Made by a program: the position numbers and the translations under genes | Shown: positions 8,964 to 17,641 of the stretch, in pieces | How the letters are laid out: every line of letters starts with the position of its first letter | How positions within the stretch are numbered: position 1 is the first letter of the stretch | Notes under the pieces: generated by a model | Database searches by the model: none | Told to the model about the DNA's origin: nothing | Seen by the model: only the letters and a program-made list of their open reading frames with translations | Assembly: GCA_030448225.1 (NCBI GenBank) | Contig: JAUJNJ010000058.1 | Span: 1 to 44,881 of the forward strand | Source: Phycisphaerae bacterium | GTDB lineage: Bacteria; Planctomycetota; Phycisphaerae; Tepidisphaerales; Tepidisphaeraceae | Length of the DNA: 44,881 nt | Reading direction: 5' to 3'

Positions 8964-11198
8964 ATGAGCACGGGAACACTCGGCAGCGCACCGGCGCGCC
9001 TGGCCGCGGGCGTCGCGGGCCGGTACGCGCGGCGGGCGAAGGAGCGGGAGGAGAAGCTGGAACGGGTCGAGAAGGACGGCGTGTTCGGCGCCGCCGGCCT
9101 CGCGGCGGCGGTGCGGCGGACGGCGCACATGACGCTGGCCGAGGGGCGCACGCTCGTCGCCGACGTCGCCCCGCCGCCGCCCGCGGGGGCGCTGCCGGCG
9201 AAGGCGGGCAAGACGCAGGAGAAGGCGTTCGAAGCCGTCGTCGGCGGGCTGGACGACTCCGACCACGTGAACTTCTTCGCCCGCGGCATCCGCGCGGCCC
9301 GCGCGGTCTGCCGCCTGACGCAAAACGGGGAGCCGGTCGGCACCGGGTTCCTCGTCGCGCCGGGGCTGATCCTGACGAACCACCACGTGATCCCTTCGTC
9401 GGAGGAGGCCGCGTCGTTCGTCGCGGAGTTCGACTACGAGCTCGACGTCGAGGACCAGCCGCGCCGGCCCGTCGTGCGGTTCGCGCTCCACCCCGCCGCC
9501 GCGTTCGTCACCAGCGGCGCGGACGACCTCGACTTCACGTTCGTCGCGGTGCGGCCGACGAGCGTCGACGGGCGCGAGCGCGTCACGACGTTCGGGTGGC
9601 ACCCGATGGACGCCCGCACCGAGAAGATCCTCGAGGGCGAGCCGGTCGTCGTCATCCAGCACCCGCGCGGCGACCCGAAGCGGGTCTGCCTGTTCGCCGC
9701 CGAACTCGTCGACCGCCTCGAGGACTTCGTCCACTACACGACCGACACCGACGCCGGGTCGTCCGGGTCGCCCGCGCTCAACCGCGGGTGGCTGCTGGTC
9801 GGCCTGCACCACGCGTCGATGACGGCCGACGAGCGGCGCCGCGGGCACCGGGTCGTGGTCAACGAGGGCGTGCGCATCAGCAGCATCATCGACGCGCTGC
9901 GGACCGGCGCCCGCATCGCCAACGGCACCGAGGGCGCCGACGACCGCGCGGCGGTGCTCGAGGCCGTGACCCGGCCCGAGGTGGTCGCCGACGGGCGGCC
10001 GCAGTCGCCGGTGATCGACGCCGCCGTCGCCCGCGCCACCGGCCGCGGCCCGGCCCCCGGCGCGAACGTGCTGCCCGGGCTGATGCAAGAGCGCACGGTG
10101 ATCAAGCGGCACGAGCCCGACCACTTCGACCGCCGCAACCCGTCCGGCCAGGGTTACCAGCCCCGGTTCCTGGGCGGGCCGAGCGTCCCGCTGCCGGGGC
10201 TGTCCGGTTCGGTCCGCGACGACGCGGCCCGCGTGGGCGGTTCGGGGAACCAGATCGAGCTGAAGTACACGCATTTCTCGACCGTCCAGTCCGCGTCCCG
10301 CCGCCTCCCGATCCTGACCGCCGTCAACATCGACGGCGCCAAGTCGCGGCGCCTGCCCCGCACGGCCCGAGACTACGAGGCGGCGGACAAGTGGTTCTAC
10401 GACCCGCGCCTCGACGAGGACCGGCAGCTCGGCCCCGAGGTCTACGACGGCACGCCGTTCGACTTCGGCCACATGGTCCGCCGCGAGGACCCGGTCTGGG
10501 GCGACGAGAACACCGCGAGGATGGCCAACGACGACACGTTCTACATGACCAACTGCGCGCCGCAGCACTCGAGCCTCAACCAGCGGACGTGGCTCCGCCT
10601 CGAGAACGCGGCCCTGGAGAGCGCGCGGCAGAACGGCGTGCGCGTCAGCGTCTTCACCGGGCCGGTCCTCTCGCCGCAGGACCCGACGATCCGCGGCGTG
10701 CAGGTGCCGATCGCGTTCTGGAAGGTCATCGCCTACCGCGCCGACGGGCGACTGCGCGCGCACGGGTTCATGCAGTGGCAGGACGAGCTCGTCGACGAGA
10801 TGGGCGACCGGTTCGAGTCGTTCCGACAGCTCGGGGCGGCCGCCGAGTATCAAGTCCCGATCCGGGATATCGCGCGCGACACGTCGCTCGACTTCGGGCC
10901 GCTCGTCGACGCCGACGAGGACCTGGCGTCCACCCCCGAACGGGCCGGCGGCGCCCGCCCCGCGGGAGCGATGCGTCGCAGGCTCAGCGACCGGCTGATC
11001 GACACGCTGGCCGAGCGGCTGGCGGGGGCGGCGGCCGACGGGGACGAGGCGGCGGACGGGCCGGCGCCCGGCCTCGACGCGTCGTACGCCGACCGCCAAC
11101 TCGGCGACGACCCCGCCCCCGGGGTGCAACTCCACCGCCGCGGGCCGTCCAGAACGGCGGCGGCGGCGGCGGCGGCGGCGCCGGCACGGCCGAGATGA
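8964..11198 (+). CDS. Trypsin-like serine protease fused to DNA/RNA non-specific endonuclease
   Basis: A 744-residue protein without signal peptide, so probably cytoplasmic. Residues 20-40 form a charged helix. Residues 110-315 are a trypsin-like peptidase: GTGFLVAPGLILTNHHV places the catalytic His at 140/141, DDLDFTFV gives Asp190, and DTDAGSSGSP gives the nucleophile Ser267. Residues 425-630 are a Serratia-type (NUC) nuclease: FDFGHMVRREDPVWG holds His503 in a DFGH variant of the DRGH motif, and MTNCAPQHSSLNQRTW supplies the metal-binding Asn539. Both active sites look complete, so the chain should cut proteins and nucleic acids. The start ATG follows AAAGGGG. The C-terminal Ala run comes from a GGC tract and may be a frame error. 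A two-sided terminator lies at 11283. Bacterial fusions of this sort are known from automatic annotation; the biological role is not established, defence or self-processing being my inference. Confidence 0.9.
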   Translation: MSTGTLGSAPARLAAGVAGRYARRAKEREEKLERVEKDGVFGAAGLAAAVRRTAHMTLAEGRTLVADVAPPPPAGALPAKAGKTQEKAFEAVVGGLDDSDHVNFFARGIRAARAVCRLTQNGEPVGTGFLVAPGLILTNHHVIPSSEEAASFVAEFDYELDVEDQPRRPVVRFALHPAAAFVTSGADDLDFTFVAVRPTSVDGRERVTTFGWHPMDARTEKILEGEPVVVIQHPRGDPKRVCLFAAELVDRLEDFVHYTTDTDAGSSGSPALNRGWLLVGLHHASMTADERRRGHRVVVNEGVRISSIIDALRTGARIANGTEGADDRAAVLEAVTRPEVVADGRPQSPVIDAAVARATGRGPAPGANVLPGLMQERTVIKRHEPDHFDRRNPSGQGYQPRFLGGPSVPLPGLSGSVRDDAARVGGSGNQIELKYTHFSTVQSASRRLPILTAVNIDGAKSRRLPRTARDYEAADKWFYDPRLDEDRQLGPEVYDGTPFDFGHMVRREDPVWGDENTARMANDDTFYMTNCAPQHSSLNQRTWLRLENAALESARQNGVRVSVFTGPVLSPQDPTIRGVQVPIAFWKVIAYRADGRLRAHGFMQWQDELVDEMGDRFESFRQLGAAAEYQVPIRDIARDTSLDFGPLVDADEDLASTPERAGGARPAGAMRRRLSDRLIDTLAERLAGAAADGDEAADGPAPGLDASYADRQLGDDPAPGVQLHRRGPSRTAAAAAAAAPARPR
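11156..11181. repeat. GGC trinucleotide tract
   Basis: About eight GGC units near the 3' end of the protease-nuclease gene. The annotated frame reads poly-Ala through it; the next frame reads poly-Gly and then AEMIRLLRQIDRSLNELLQ, which looks like a genuine amphipathic helix. Confidence 0.6.
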
Positions 11199-11282
11199 TC
11201 CGCCTTCTGAGGCAGATCGATCGGTCGCTGAACGAACTGTTGCAGGGCGCAGCGGTGAGACGCCGACGAGCGAGCGCGCGCG

Positions 11283-11319
11283 AAAACGCCGGCGGCCCCC
11301 GAGGGCCCGCCGGCGTTTT
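11283..11319. terminator. Bidirectional intrinsic terminator
   Basis: AAAACGCCGGCGG at 11283-11295 pairs with CCGCCGGCGTTTT at 11307-11319 around a GC-rich centre, followed by CCGTTT on the plus strand and preceded by A-rich bases that give T-rich sequence on the minus strand. It sits between two convergent genes, the protease-nuclease and the transglutaminase-like gene. Confidence 0.8.
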
Positions 11320-11373
11320 CCGTTTCCTATCGCGCGCCGCGACGGGCCGGCCGCCACGAGGTTGGGGCCGCCG

Positions 11374-12220
11374 TTACGCGCTCATCGCCAGCGGCAGCGT
11401 CGGCGCCTGCTGTGCCGGCGTCGTGGCGATCTCGTCGGTGACGACGTGGAACTTGCGCAGGCGGTGGCGGCCGAACGACGTGATCGCCGCCACGTCCGCG
11501 GCGTCGCGGCCGCGGCCCATCAGCACGCGGCCGATGCGGGCCTTGCCGTGCCGCGTCCATCGGCCACCAGCGGCCGCCGAGGTAGACCTCGTAGAACGCG
11601 GCGCGAAGTCCATCGGCGTGGGGTCCGGGTCGGCGTCGATGTCGCCGAGGTAGCCGGTCGCGTAGCGGGCGGGGATGTTCGCCCGGCAGAACGTGATCGC
11701 CAGGTGCATCATGTCGCGGCAGACGCCGGTGCCCTCGGTGTAGGTGTCGAGCGCGGTCTTGTTCGGCCGGGCGAAGCGGTAGCCGAACTTGATGTTCTTG
11801 AAGACCCACTCGTTGATCGCCAGCGCCCGGGCGCCCCCCGCTCGGCAGCTTGCCGAACAGGTCCCACGCGATCGCCGACAGGCGGTCGACCTCGCAGTAC
11901 CGGCTGCCGAGCAGGTACGGCAGCGCGCCCAGCGGCAGTTCGCCGGCCGGGTGCTGTGGCGACTCGATCGTCGGCTGGGGCTCGGGCTCGTAGGCGTCGT
12001 GGAAGACCGCCTCGTGGCGAGACGCGCAGCAGCCCGCCGGGGCGACGACGCGGCCGCAGCGGTTGCCGAAGGCGTCGGTGAAGGTTTCGATCCCAACCTC
12101 CGGCTCGACGAGGAGCCGCTCCGGCCGGTCGAGGCGCGCGACCTCGGGGTGGACGTAGAGCATCAGCAGGATCGCCGTCGACGCGCGGGCAGTTCAAAGT
12201 GCATGTCGAACCCGATCCGC
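11374..12220 (-). CDS. Transglutaminase-like cysteine protease, frame-disrupted
   Basis: Reconstructed across about four frame changes, this is a bacterial transglutaminase-like protein of about 275 residues. The N-terminal beta domain reads GFDMHFELP, then ILLMLYVHPEVARLD and VGIETFTDAFGNRC. The papain-like core reads INEWVFKNIKFGYRF and TGVCRDMMHLAITFCR, where the Cys is the nucleophile. RYATGYLGDIDADP, FYEVYLGGRWWPMDA and IGRVLMGRGRDAADVA follow. It ends at TAA 11374-11376. At 11834-11839 a run of six C (G on the coding strand) breaks the frame; five would read SGGARALAINEW. The conserved His expected before FYEVYL reads as Arg in the simplest repair, so activity is uncertain. The start is unclear: LRIGFDMHFEL continues upstream without a good ATG. 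Such proteins often neighbour alpha-E/circularly permuted ATP-grasp genes, absent here. Confidence 0.78.
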
Positions 12221-12641
12221 AGCGCGGCGGGCGGCCGCCGGCGCAGCGCGGCGGCTGGGGCTGGACGGGGGCATCAACAACGAAAACGGCAGCGTCAGAT
12301 CAGTATTCACGGCGTGTCCCTTGGCAACATCCTCACTCACGCGACACGCTCGTTAGATCGACCGTTGAGCGACCGGCTTGTGGAGAAAACTCCGCGGCCG
12401 ATAACAAGCCGCCCCACGCCCCGCCCGCGGCCCGCGCGTGAGGTGACCCACCGACCGCCCGCCCGGCCCGTCCGCTAGTTCGTGTGGAAAACCACGGGAA
12501 ACCCCTATGACCTCGTGAGGTGGTGCGGCTCGCGAGAGCGTTACGTCCGCGTGCGTGGAAAGGCGAGAGCATCGAATTGAGGGGGGAGCGACGGCGCGAG
12601 CGGATCGAAGGTCCAATGCGCGGAACGGTGCAGATCGCAGA
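12221..12641. other. Intergenic stretch without recognisable gene
   Basis: I see no coding sequence with family resemblance or a convincing start here. Open frames on both strands are proline/arginine-rich GC noise. The stretch carries several short hairpins but no clear promoter. Confidence 0.5.
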
Positions 12642-12729
12642 CCCACGCCGGCCCAGAGCGTACCCGCGCCGGGCCGGATCCGGCGCGAAGATCCCGCCCG
12701 GGCGCGAGTACGCTCTGGGCCGGCGTGGG
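12642..12729. repeat. Long inverted repeat (88-base stem-loop)
   Basis: The left arm 12642-12673 and right arm 12697-12729 match over about 32 bases. The outer 22 (CCCACGCCGGCCCAGAGCGT plus AC) are perfect. The loop holds GCCGGATCCGGC, itself a palindrome. It lies 240 bases upstream of the small gene at 12967. No transposase is nearby. It may be a structured RNA element, a terminator-like block or a miniature element. Confidence 0.7.
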
Positions 12730-12966
12730 GGGACGGGCTCGGCGTTCTCCCCGCGCGAGCCGATGACGGGCGACCCTTCCTCCGCGTCCGACGCCTTGAT
12801 CGTCTTGACAAGGTCTCCGCCCGAACATCCACCCCGTCGCGTCTCGGCTTAACACGTGGCGTTCCCGACGGAATCCGACCCCGAAGAAACCTCTACCCCC
12901 GCGGCTCCGGCGGGCCTACAATGCCCCGAACGCATCTCTTCTTGGACCCCCGACAGGACGCCGTTC

Positions 12967-13335
12967 ATGCGACGCATTTTTCGCCTGTTCCGCCCCGCCG
13001 AGCCGGTTCAGCCGGTGCAGCCGTGGATGCCGTCGGCCGACCAGCGGCGGCAGTTGCTGGCGCTGCTCTCGGAGATCGGCCTGGACATCGTGACCGAGGC
13101 CCGCGGCCCCGTCCCGCTCACCGCGTTCACCCGCCGGGTGATGGAACGGCTGGGCCCGCAGCGGCAGCGGTTCGGCCCGATGCCCCAACTCCAGTTCGCC
13201 GACGGCCTCAAGGCCGTCATCCGCAGCATGGAGCACGACCGCCTGCGCATCATGAGCCCGTCCGACTTCCCCGGCGTCGGCTACGTCTTCAACGCCAAGG
13301 ACCCCGACACGTGGCCGGTGCGCACGAGCCGGTAA
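12967..13335 (+). CDS. Small hypothetical protein
   Basis: A 122-residue basic protein that I do not recognise. The N-terminus MRRIFRLFRPAEP is followed by a Val/Gln/Pro linker and then a compact domain: DQRRQLLALLSEIGLDIVTE, LTAFTRRVMERLG, FADGLKAVIRSMEHDRLRIM and SPSDFPGVGYVFNAKDP. The helix-turn spacing is like a small winged-helix or DNA-binding fold, but this is a guess. ATG 12967 is preferred to the GTG at 12856 because the upstream 37 residues are low-complexity, and CTTGG...ACAGGACG offers only a weak ribosome site. It is convergent with the epimerase gene at 13411-14406. Confidence 0.62.
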   Translation: MRRIFRLFRPAEPVQPVQPWMPSADQRRQLLALLSEIGLDIVTEARGPVPLTAFTRRVMERLGPQRQRFGPMPQLQFADGLKAVIRSMEHDRLRIMSPSDFPGVGYVFNAKDPDTWPVRTSR

Positions 13336-13410
13336 CGATCCGAGCGGTTCAAACGCGACCGGCGGCGGATCGATCGGAAGTGCAAGCGCGCCGAAGGCCG
13401 CCAGAACGCC

Positions 13411-14406
13411 TTACACCCCGTTCGCGCGGTACCACCCCACCGTCGCCTTCAGGCCTTCCTCGAAATCCACCACCGGCTCGTAGCCGAGCGCTGCGCGGGC
13501 GGCCGTGAGGTCGGCCAGCGAGTGCTTCACGTCGCCGGCGCGGACGGGCTCGTACGTCGGCGTGAGTTCCGGGCGGCCCAGCGCCTCGGCCATCCCCTTC
13601 GCCAGTTCGTTCACCGACACCGCCCGGCCGCACCCCACGTTGAGCACCGCGCCGGCGAAACGGCCGGGACGGCGGGCGGCCAGCAGGTTGGCGTGGACGG
13701 CGTTGGCGACGTACGTGAAGTCGCGCGACTGCGAGCCGTCGCCGTAGATCAGCGGCCGCTTCCCCGACAGCATCGCCCGGGCGAAGGCGGCGATCACGGC
13801 GGCGTACGCGCTGTTCGCGTTCTGCCGCGGGCCGAAGACGTTGAAGTAGCGCAGCGAGACGGCGTCGACGTCGTAGCAACTCGCGTACGCCGACAGCAGC
13901 GCCTCGCCGGCGAGCTTCGTCGCGGCGTAGGGGCTCATCGCGTGCGGCGGCATCGTCTCGACCTTCGGCAGGACCTCGCTGTCGCCGTACGCGCTGGAAC
14001 TGGCGGCGAACATCACCCGCCGCACGCCGGCGGCGCGGGCGGCTTCCAGGACGTTGAGCGTGCCGGTGGTGTTCGCGTCGTGGAACCGCCGCGGCTCGGC
14101 CACGCTGCGGGGGACCGACCCGAGGGCGGCCTGGTGGAAGACGTACGCGCACCCCTTGGCGCAGCGGGAGAGCGCCTCCGTGTCGAGGATCGACCCCTCG
14201 ACGAGTTCGACGCCGTACCGCGGGCCAAAGCCGGCCAGGTTCTCCCGGCTGCCGCCGTCGAGGTTGTCGAGCACGACGACCGTCGCGCCGAGCGTGGCCA
14301 GCGCCTCGACGAGGTGCGACCCGATGAACCCCGCGCCACCCGTGACGAGCACGCGGACGTCTCGGAAGCCGTCCCGGTGAAGCGTCGACCAATCAATATT
14401 TGCCAT
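13411..14406 (-). CDS. NAD-dependent sugar-nucleotide epimerase (extended SDR, WbpP/GalE-like)
   Basis: A 331-residue cytoplasmic extended short-chain dehydrogenase that epimerises or dehydrates UDP-sugars. The NAD-binding TGGAGFIGSHLVEAL is at residues 22-36. AALGSVPRSV is the substrate loop typical of WbpP-type UDP-GlcNAc 4-epimerases. Catalytic Ser lies in ASSSAYGD, and the Tyr/Lys pair in SPYAATKLAGE. RYFNVFGPRQNANSAYAAVI and IYGDGSQSRDFTYV complete the family pattern. The length is normal and the frame intact. The ATG at 14406 (MANIDWSTL) is preferred over the GTG at 14418 because GGAGA then has proper spacing. The exact sugar is not decidable. It lies 17 kb from the glycan cluster, so a shared pathway is only possible, not shown. 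Confidence 0.9.
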   Translation of the reverse strand: MANIDWSTLHRDGFRDVRVLVTGGAGFIGSHLVEALATLGATVVVLDNLDGGSRENLAGFGPRYGVELVEGSILDTEALSRCAKGCAYVFHQAALGSVPRSVAEPRRFHDANTTGTLNVLEAARAAGVRRVMFAASSSAYGDSEVLPKVETMPPHAMSPYAATKLAGEALLSAYASCYDVDAVSLRYFNVFGPRQNANSAYAAVIAAFARAMLSGKRPLIYGDGSQSRDFTYVANAVHANLLAARRPGRFAGAVLNVGCGRAVSVNELAKGMAEALGRPELTPTYEPVRAGDVKHSLADLTAARAALGYEPVVDFEEGLKATVGWYRANGV

Positions 14407-14620
14407 TGCGATTCTCACGTCTCCAGCGGAGCCGTCGCAGGATCGCAGGGCCGCGGCGCGGCGTCAACGCTCGGGCGGCCGCCGGCGGCGGTGCATGGCC
14501 TATGGCGGGTCATCACTCTGTGCGCGGCGAACGGTGTCGGCCGATTCGGCCGGAGCCAAAAGAGATCATTCGGAGGATGACGCCGCCGCCGTCGTTCGCG
14601 CCAGGAAGCGCGTGGCGAAG

Positions 14621-14746
14621 ACGAACCACGGCGTCACGGAGGCACGGAGACCGGAGGGAGGACGGGAAAACCGGAGTAAAAAGCAGGAGATCTTTTCGAC
14701 TTTCCGGCTCCGTGTCCCGCTCCGTGCCTCCGTGCCTCCGTGGTCG
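14621..14746. repeat. Intergenic inverted array, CACGGAG motif family
   Basis: The left arm 14624-14650 (ACCACGGCGTCACGGAGGCA then CGGAG) faces a right arm at 14706-14745 built of CTCCGTG repeated four times and ending CCGTGGT. The arms can pair across a 55-base A/G-rich centre. The same motif family returns at 44709-44873. The flanking stretch 14407-14792 contains no gene. Confidence 0.7.
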
Positions 14747-14792
14747 ATCTTCAGTGGCTGAGACTATTCGGCGCGCGCGGTGCGGAGGGGCG

Positions 14793-15700
14793 TCATCGCG
14801 CCGCCGGCGCGGGCTGCGTGGCCGGGGGCGGCGTGACGACCTGGAACCCGAGCGACTGCGCGGCCTGCGCCGCCGGCACGAAGGCGACCGTGCCGTTGTC
14901 GTACAACACGTTCGCGCCGCCGCCGGGCCCGCCGTGGTGGCCGAGGGGTTCGTACACGAGTGGCTGGCCGGTGGTCGCGCCCCGGCGGGCCTTGAGCCCG
15001 CGGCCGAGGTAGACGTACGACTGGTGCGCCGGCAGCGCCGCGTTCGCCGCCACGAGTTGCGGCGTCGCGCCGCGCGCGGGGGTGTCGCCGCTCGCCGGGC
15101 AGACGAACGACGTCGACGCGATCAGCCCGGCGCCCACGAGCGACTCGAGCGTGTCGGGGTAGGCCCCGCCGTTCGCGGCGGCGTAGGCGGCGAGCGCGGT
15201 GCCGATCTGGCGGAGGTTGACGCCGCATCCCAGCCGCTCCGCCGACGCCTGCGCCCGGTTCCGCGCCGGCACGAGCACCGCGACCAACCCGACGAGCGCG
15301 AGCAACACCACCGCGACCACCGCGATCAAAATCCCCTTGCCGCCGCCGCCGCCCTCGCCGCCCCCGCCGAAGCCGGCGCGAGCGGCGCCGGGCTCGTTCG
15401 CGTACGTCTCGGCGGGCGGCGCGGGCGGCGCCGCGGCGGGCGGCGACGGATCGACGCTGACGGCTGGCGGCTGCCTGGGGCGGCGGCGTCGGTCGGAGCT
15501 TCAAGCGCCAGCCGCGTGCCGAGGCGGAACCCGACCGGCGGCATCGCGAAGAGCGCGTTCGCTCCGCGTCGACCGTGAACTGCCGGGTGCACTTCGAGCA
15601 GGCGAGGTGTGCGCCCGCGGTACAACTCGTGTTGCATCGCCGTCATCACGACCGGCTCCCGGCAGTGCGGGCAGGTGATGAACGTCGGGTCGGCTGCCAT
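14793..15700 (-). CDS. Zinc-ribbon protein with one membrane anchor and pseudopilin-like domain, frame-disrupted
   Basis: Reconstructed from three frames. The start at ATG 15700 reads MAADPTFITCPHCREPVVM; a second frame continues with GAHLACSKCTRQFTVDAE, together giving a CPHC...CSKC zinc ribbon. A Pro/Ala linker (VSVDPSPPAAAPPAPPAETY) and a poly-Gly stretch follow. A clean frame from 15329 to the stop at 14793 then holds the membrane helix IAVVAVVLLALVGLVAVLVP and an extracytoplasmic domain with NLRQIGTALAAYAAANGGAYPDTL, the pattern of type II secretion/DUF1559-like pseudopilins, which are expanded in planctomycetes. Normally the pilin helix is N-terminal and preceded by a prepilin site; here a cytoplasmic zinc ribbon precedes it, so it is not a classical pilin. 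Function is unknown. At least two indels are needed to read it as one gene. Confidence 0.68.
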
Positions 15701-15749
15701 GCCGCTAGCTTCGGCGAAAACCCGCCGCGGGGGAAGGGTGGGGGAGTTG

Positions 15750-15840
15750 AAGAGTGGTGGTGTGGTCGGGTGGTGGAGTGGTGGAGCCGTACCGATTGCT
15801 CCCTACTCCACCACCCCACCACCCCACTACTCCACCACCT
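15750..15840. repeat. Intergenic inverted array, GTGGAGTGG motif family
   Basis: The left arm (15751-15785) consists of GTGGTGG/GGTGGAGTGG words, and the right arm (15801-15839) of their reverse complement (CCACCACCCC, CTACTCCACCACC). It overlaps the 3' end of the upstream minus-strand membrane gene. The same words occur at 25017-25334 and 33161-33267. Confidence 0.72.
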
Positions 15841-17081
15841 CCTTCCTGCCCCTTCCGCAGGCTGGCGGCGGCGCGCCGAGGGCGAGGAAGGCGAAGGAGA
15901 GGGAGACGGCCGTCACGCCCCACTGGGCCGCGGTCTTGGGCACGACGCGGCGGGCGGCGGCGAGCCGCCCACGTCCAGGCGGCGTCGAGCCACGCCACGA
16001 TCTGCACGACCGCAGCGGGCCGAACGCGAGCAACACATCCCCGCCGCAGCCGCCGGCGACGAACCAGAGCTGCCTGCCGCAGCAGGTACGCGTACACGTA
16101 CGCCAGGTACGCCCCGCCGCCGCGAGCAGCACGGGCGTGAGCGTGGCGCGCCCGGCCCACCGCGGGGAGACCTCCAGCGACGCCGGGTAATGGAACGACA
16201 ACGCGATCGCCAGCGCCGGCAGCCGCGACGCGGGCGAAACCGACGTTCATCCGCGCATCGCCCGCGGGCGTCGCGGCCGACGATCGTCGCCAGCCCCAGC
16301 AGGATCGGGCGCGACGTTCGCGAGGTAGAAGTCCACCTTGTACACCCAGTGCAGCATGCCGAGGTATGCCACGAGCGAGAGGAACGGCACGACCGTGTAG
16401 AGCGCGCCACGTCGCCGCGCACGCCGGGGCCGCCCGCATTGTGGAGTCGGTCGCCGCCGGGCCACTGCCGCAAGACCTCGAACAGGACCAGCAGCAACCC
16501 CGCCGCCCACCACGCGGCGTAGAGGTGGCCGGCGGTGATGCCGGAGTGGATCCGCCCGGCCGCTCGGCCCACTTCAACACGCACGGCACCGCCGCTGCGC
16601 CGCGAGCAGTTGTGCCGCGGCGAACGCGAACGTCCGCCGCGGGAACCGCACCGACAGCACGGCCAGCACCAGCCCCACCTTCCCCACCGCCAGCACGAAC
16701 GCCGCCGCGTTGACGGCCACGCCGACGCGAAGGCTAGTGGCGGAGGTCTCGGCGTAGAGGAACGTGAGGTCGACGAGGAACACGAGGTCGAGCAGCAGCA
16801 GCGTGCGGCCGTCGCGGTGCAGATCGTGGCGGACGATCAGGTAGAGCCCCAGGCCGATCAGCATCAGCTCGCAGACCTGGAGCGTGGCGAGCAGGAGCAG
16901 CAGTTTCGCCAGTCGCCCGACCGCGTCTCCTGCGCGCTGCTGGAGCCGCGTAGCAGCCGGCGATCATGCACAGCTGCTGAGCAGGTAGAACGGGTTGTGG
17001 TGGACGAGGAAGCCGACGAGGCGGGTCCGCAGGCCGGGGGCGGGCATGGAGCGGGGACGGGGAGGATTCCAGGGTGCTCAT
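15827..17081 (-). CDS. Multi-pass membrane protein of unknown function, heavily frame-disrupted
   Basis: No single frame covers this gene, but hydrophobic segments follow one another on the minus strand in rotating frames. In order they are: an MSTLESSPSP start at 17081; LVGFLVHHNPFYLLS; LLLLLATLQVCELMLIGLGL; TLLLLDLVFLVDLTFLYAET; AAFVLAVGKVGLVLAVLSV; GHLYAAWWAAGLLLVLFEVL; LYTVVPFLSLVAYLGMLHWV; ILLGLATIV; LSFHYPASLEVSPRWAG; AYLAYVYAYLLRQ; and VTAVSLSFAFLALGAPPP before the stop at 15827. That gives roughly 8-10 membrane helices in about 410 residues. I do not recognise the family. Six or more indels are implied, the densest in the window, so the coordinates are approximate. It may be expressed with the zinc-ribbon pseudopilin gene downstream. 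Confidence 0.55.
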
Positions 17082-17530
17082 GTCAATACCCTGGGCGCGC
17101 GCGCGGGCGGGAGTGGCCGGGGCGGAGATCGGTCGCGCGATGGAAGGATGAACGGGCGCGGTGAGCCCGCGCGGCCGGCAGGCCGACGCGCGTGTGCCGC
17201 CGACGGTCCTCGCGGCCGGGAGGCGCGGGGACGGGTGTCGGGGATGTCGGATCAACGCATGCAGCCCCCTCCTTTCGGACTCGCCGGGCCGGGCCGCCGG
17301 AGGAAGGAAGGATGGATGACGGGCGGCGGCCGTCGGTGGAGGGCGATGCGGGGGTGGCAAAGAGCGCCCGCCCCGCGGCCGCTCCCGGGCGGCCCGCCGG
17401 CGGTGACGATCAGCCGATTATCGCAAGCGCCGCCGGCGGAACGAAGCAAAATCCGCAAACGCTTTTAGCCGCCGCCCGAAGGGCCGCGCGTCCCCGTGAA
17501 TGAAGTGATCTTCGCGCTTTGAACGGAGCA
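17082..17530. other. Intergenic stretch without recognisable gene
   Basis: About 450 bases of GC-rich sequence with a short alternating GC run near 17095-17105. I found no frame with family resemblance. It should contain the promoter of the minus-strand membrane gene, but no clear boxes are visible. Confidence 0.45.
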
Positions 17531-17592
17531 AAAAATCAGCCCGGGTGACGCGAGAGTCGTTCGGCGACTCCACGTCACCCGGGCTTTGTTGC
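17529..17592 (-). terminator. Intrinsic terminator after the M48 protease gene
   Basis: AGCCCGGGTGACG at 17538-17550 and CGTCACCCGGGCT at 17573-17585 pair perfectly, and the stem extends inward through GAGAGTCG/CGACTC. On the minus strand the stem is followed by GATTTTTTGC, giving a standard terminator 50 bases after the protease stop. On the plus strand TTTGTT follows, so it may work in both directions. Confidence 0.82.
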
Positions 17593-17641
17593 GGCGCCGT
17601 CGCGCCGGATCTGCCGGGATTATCACGCCGCTCGTCTCGAC

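Noticed and set aside
8940..11357. An 805-codon minus-strand frame opposite the protease-nuclease
   Set aside because: Low-complexity Arg/Val/Asp sequence and no start signals; it is a shadow.
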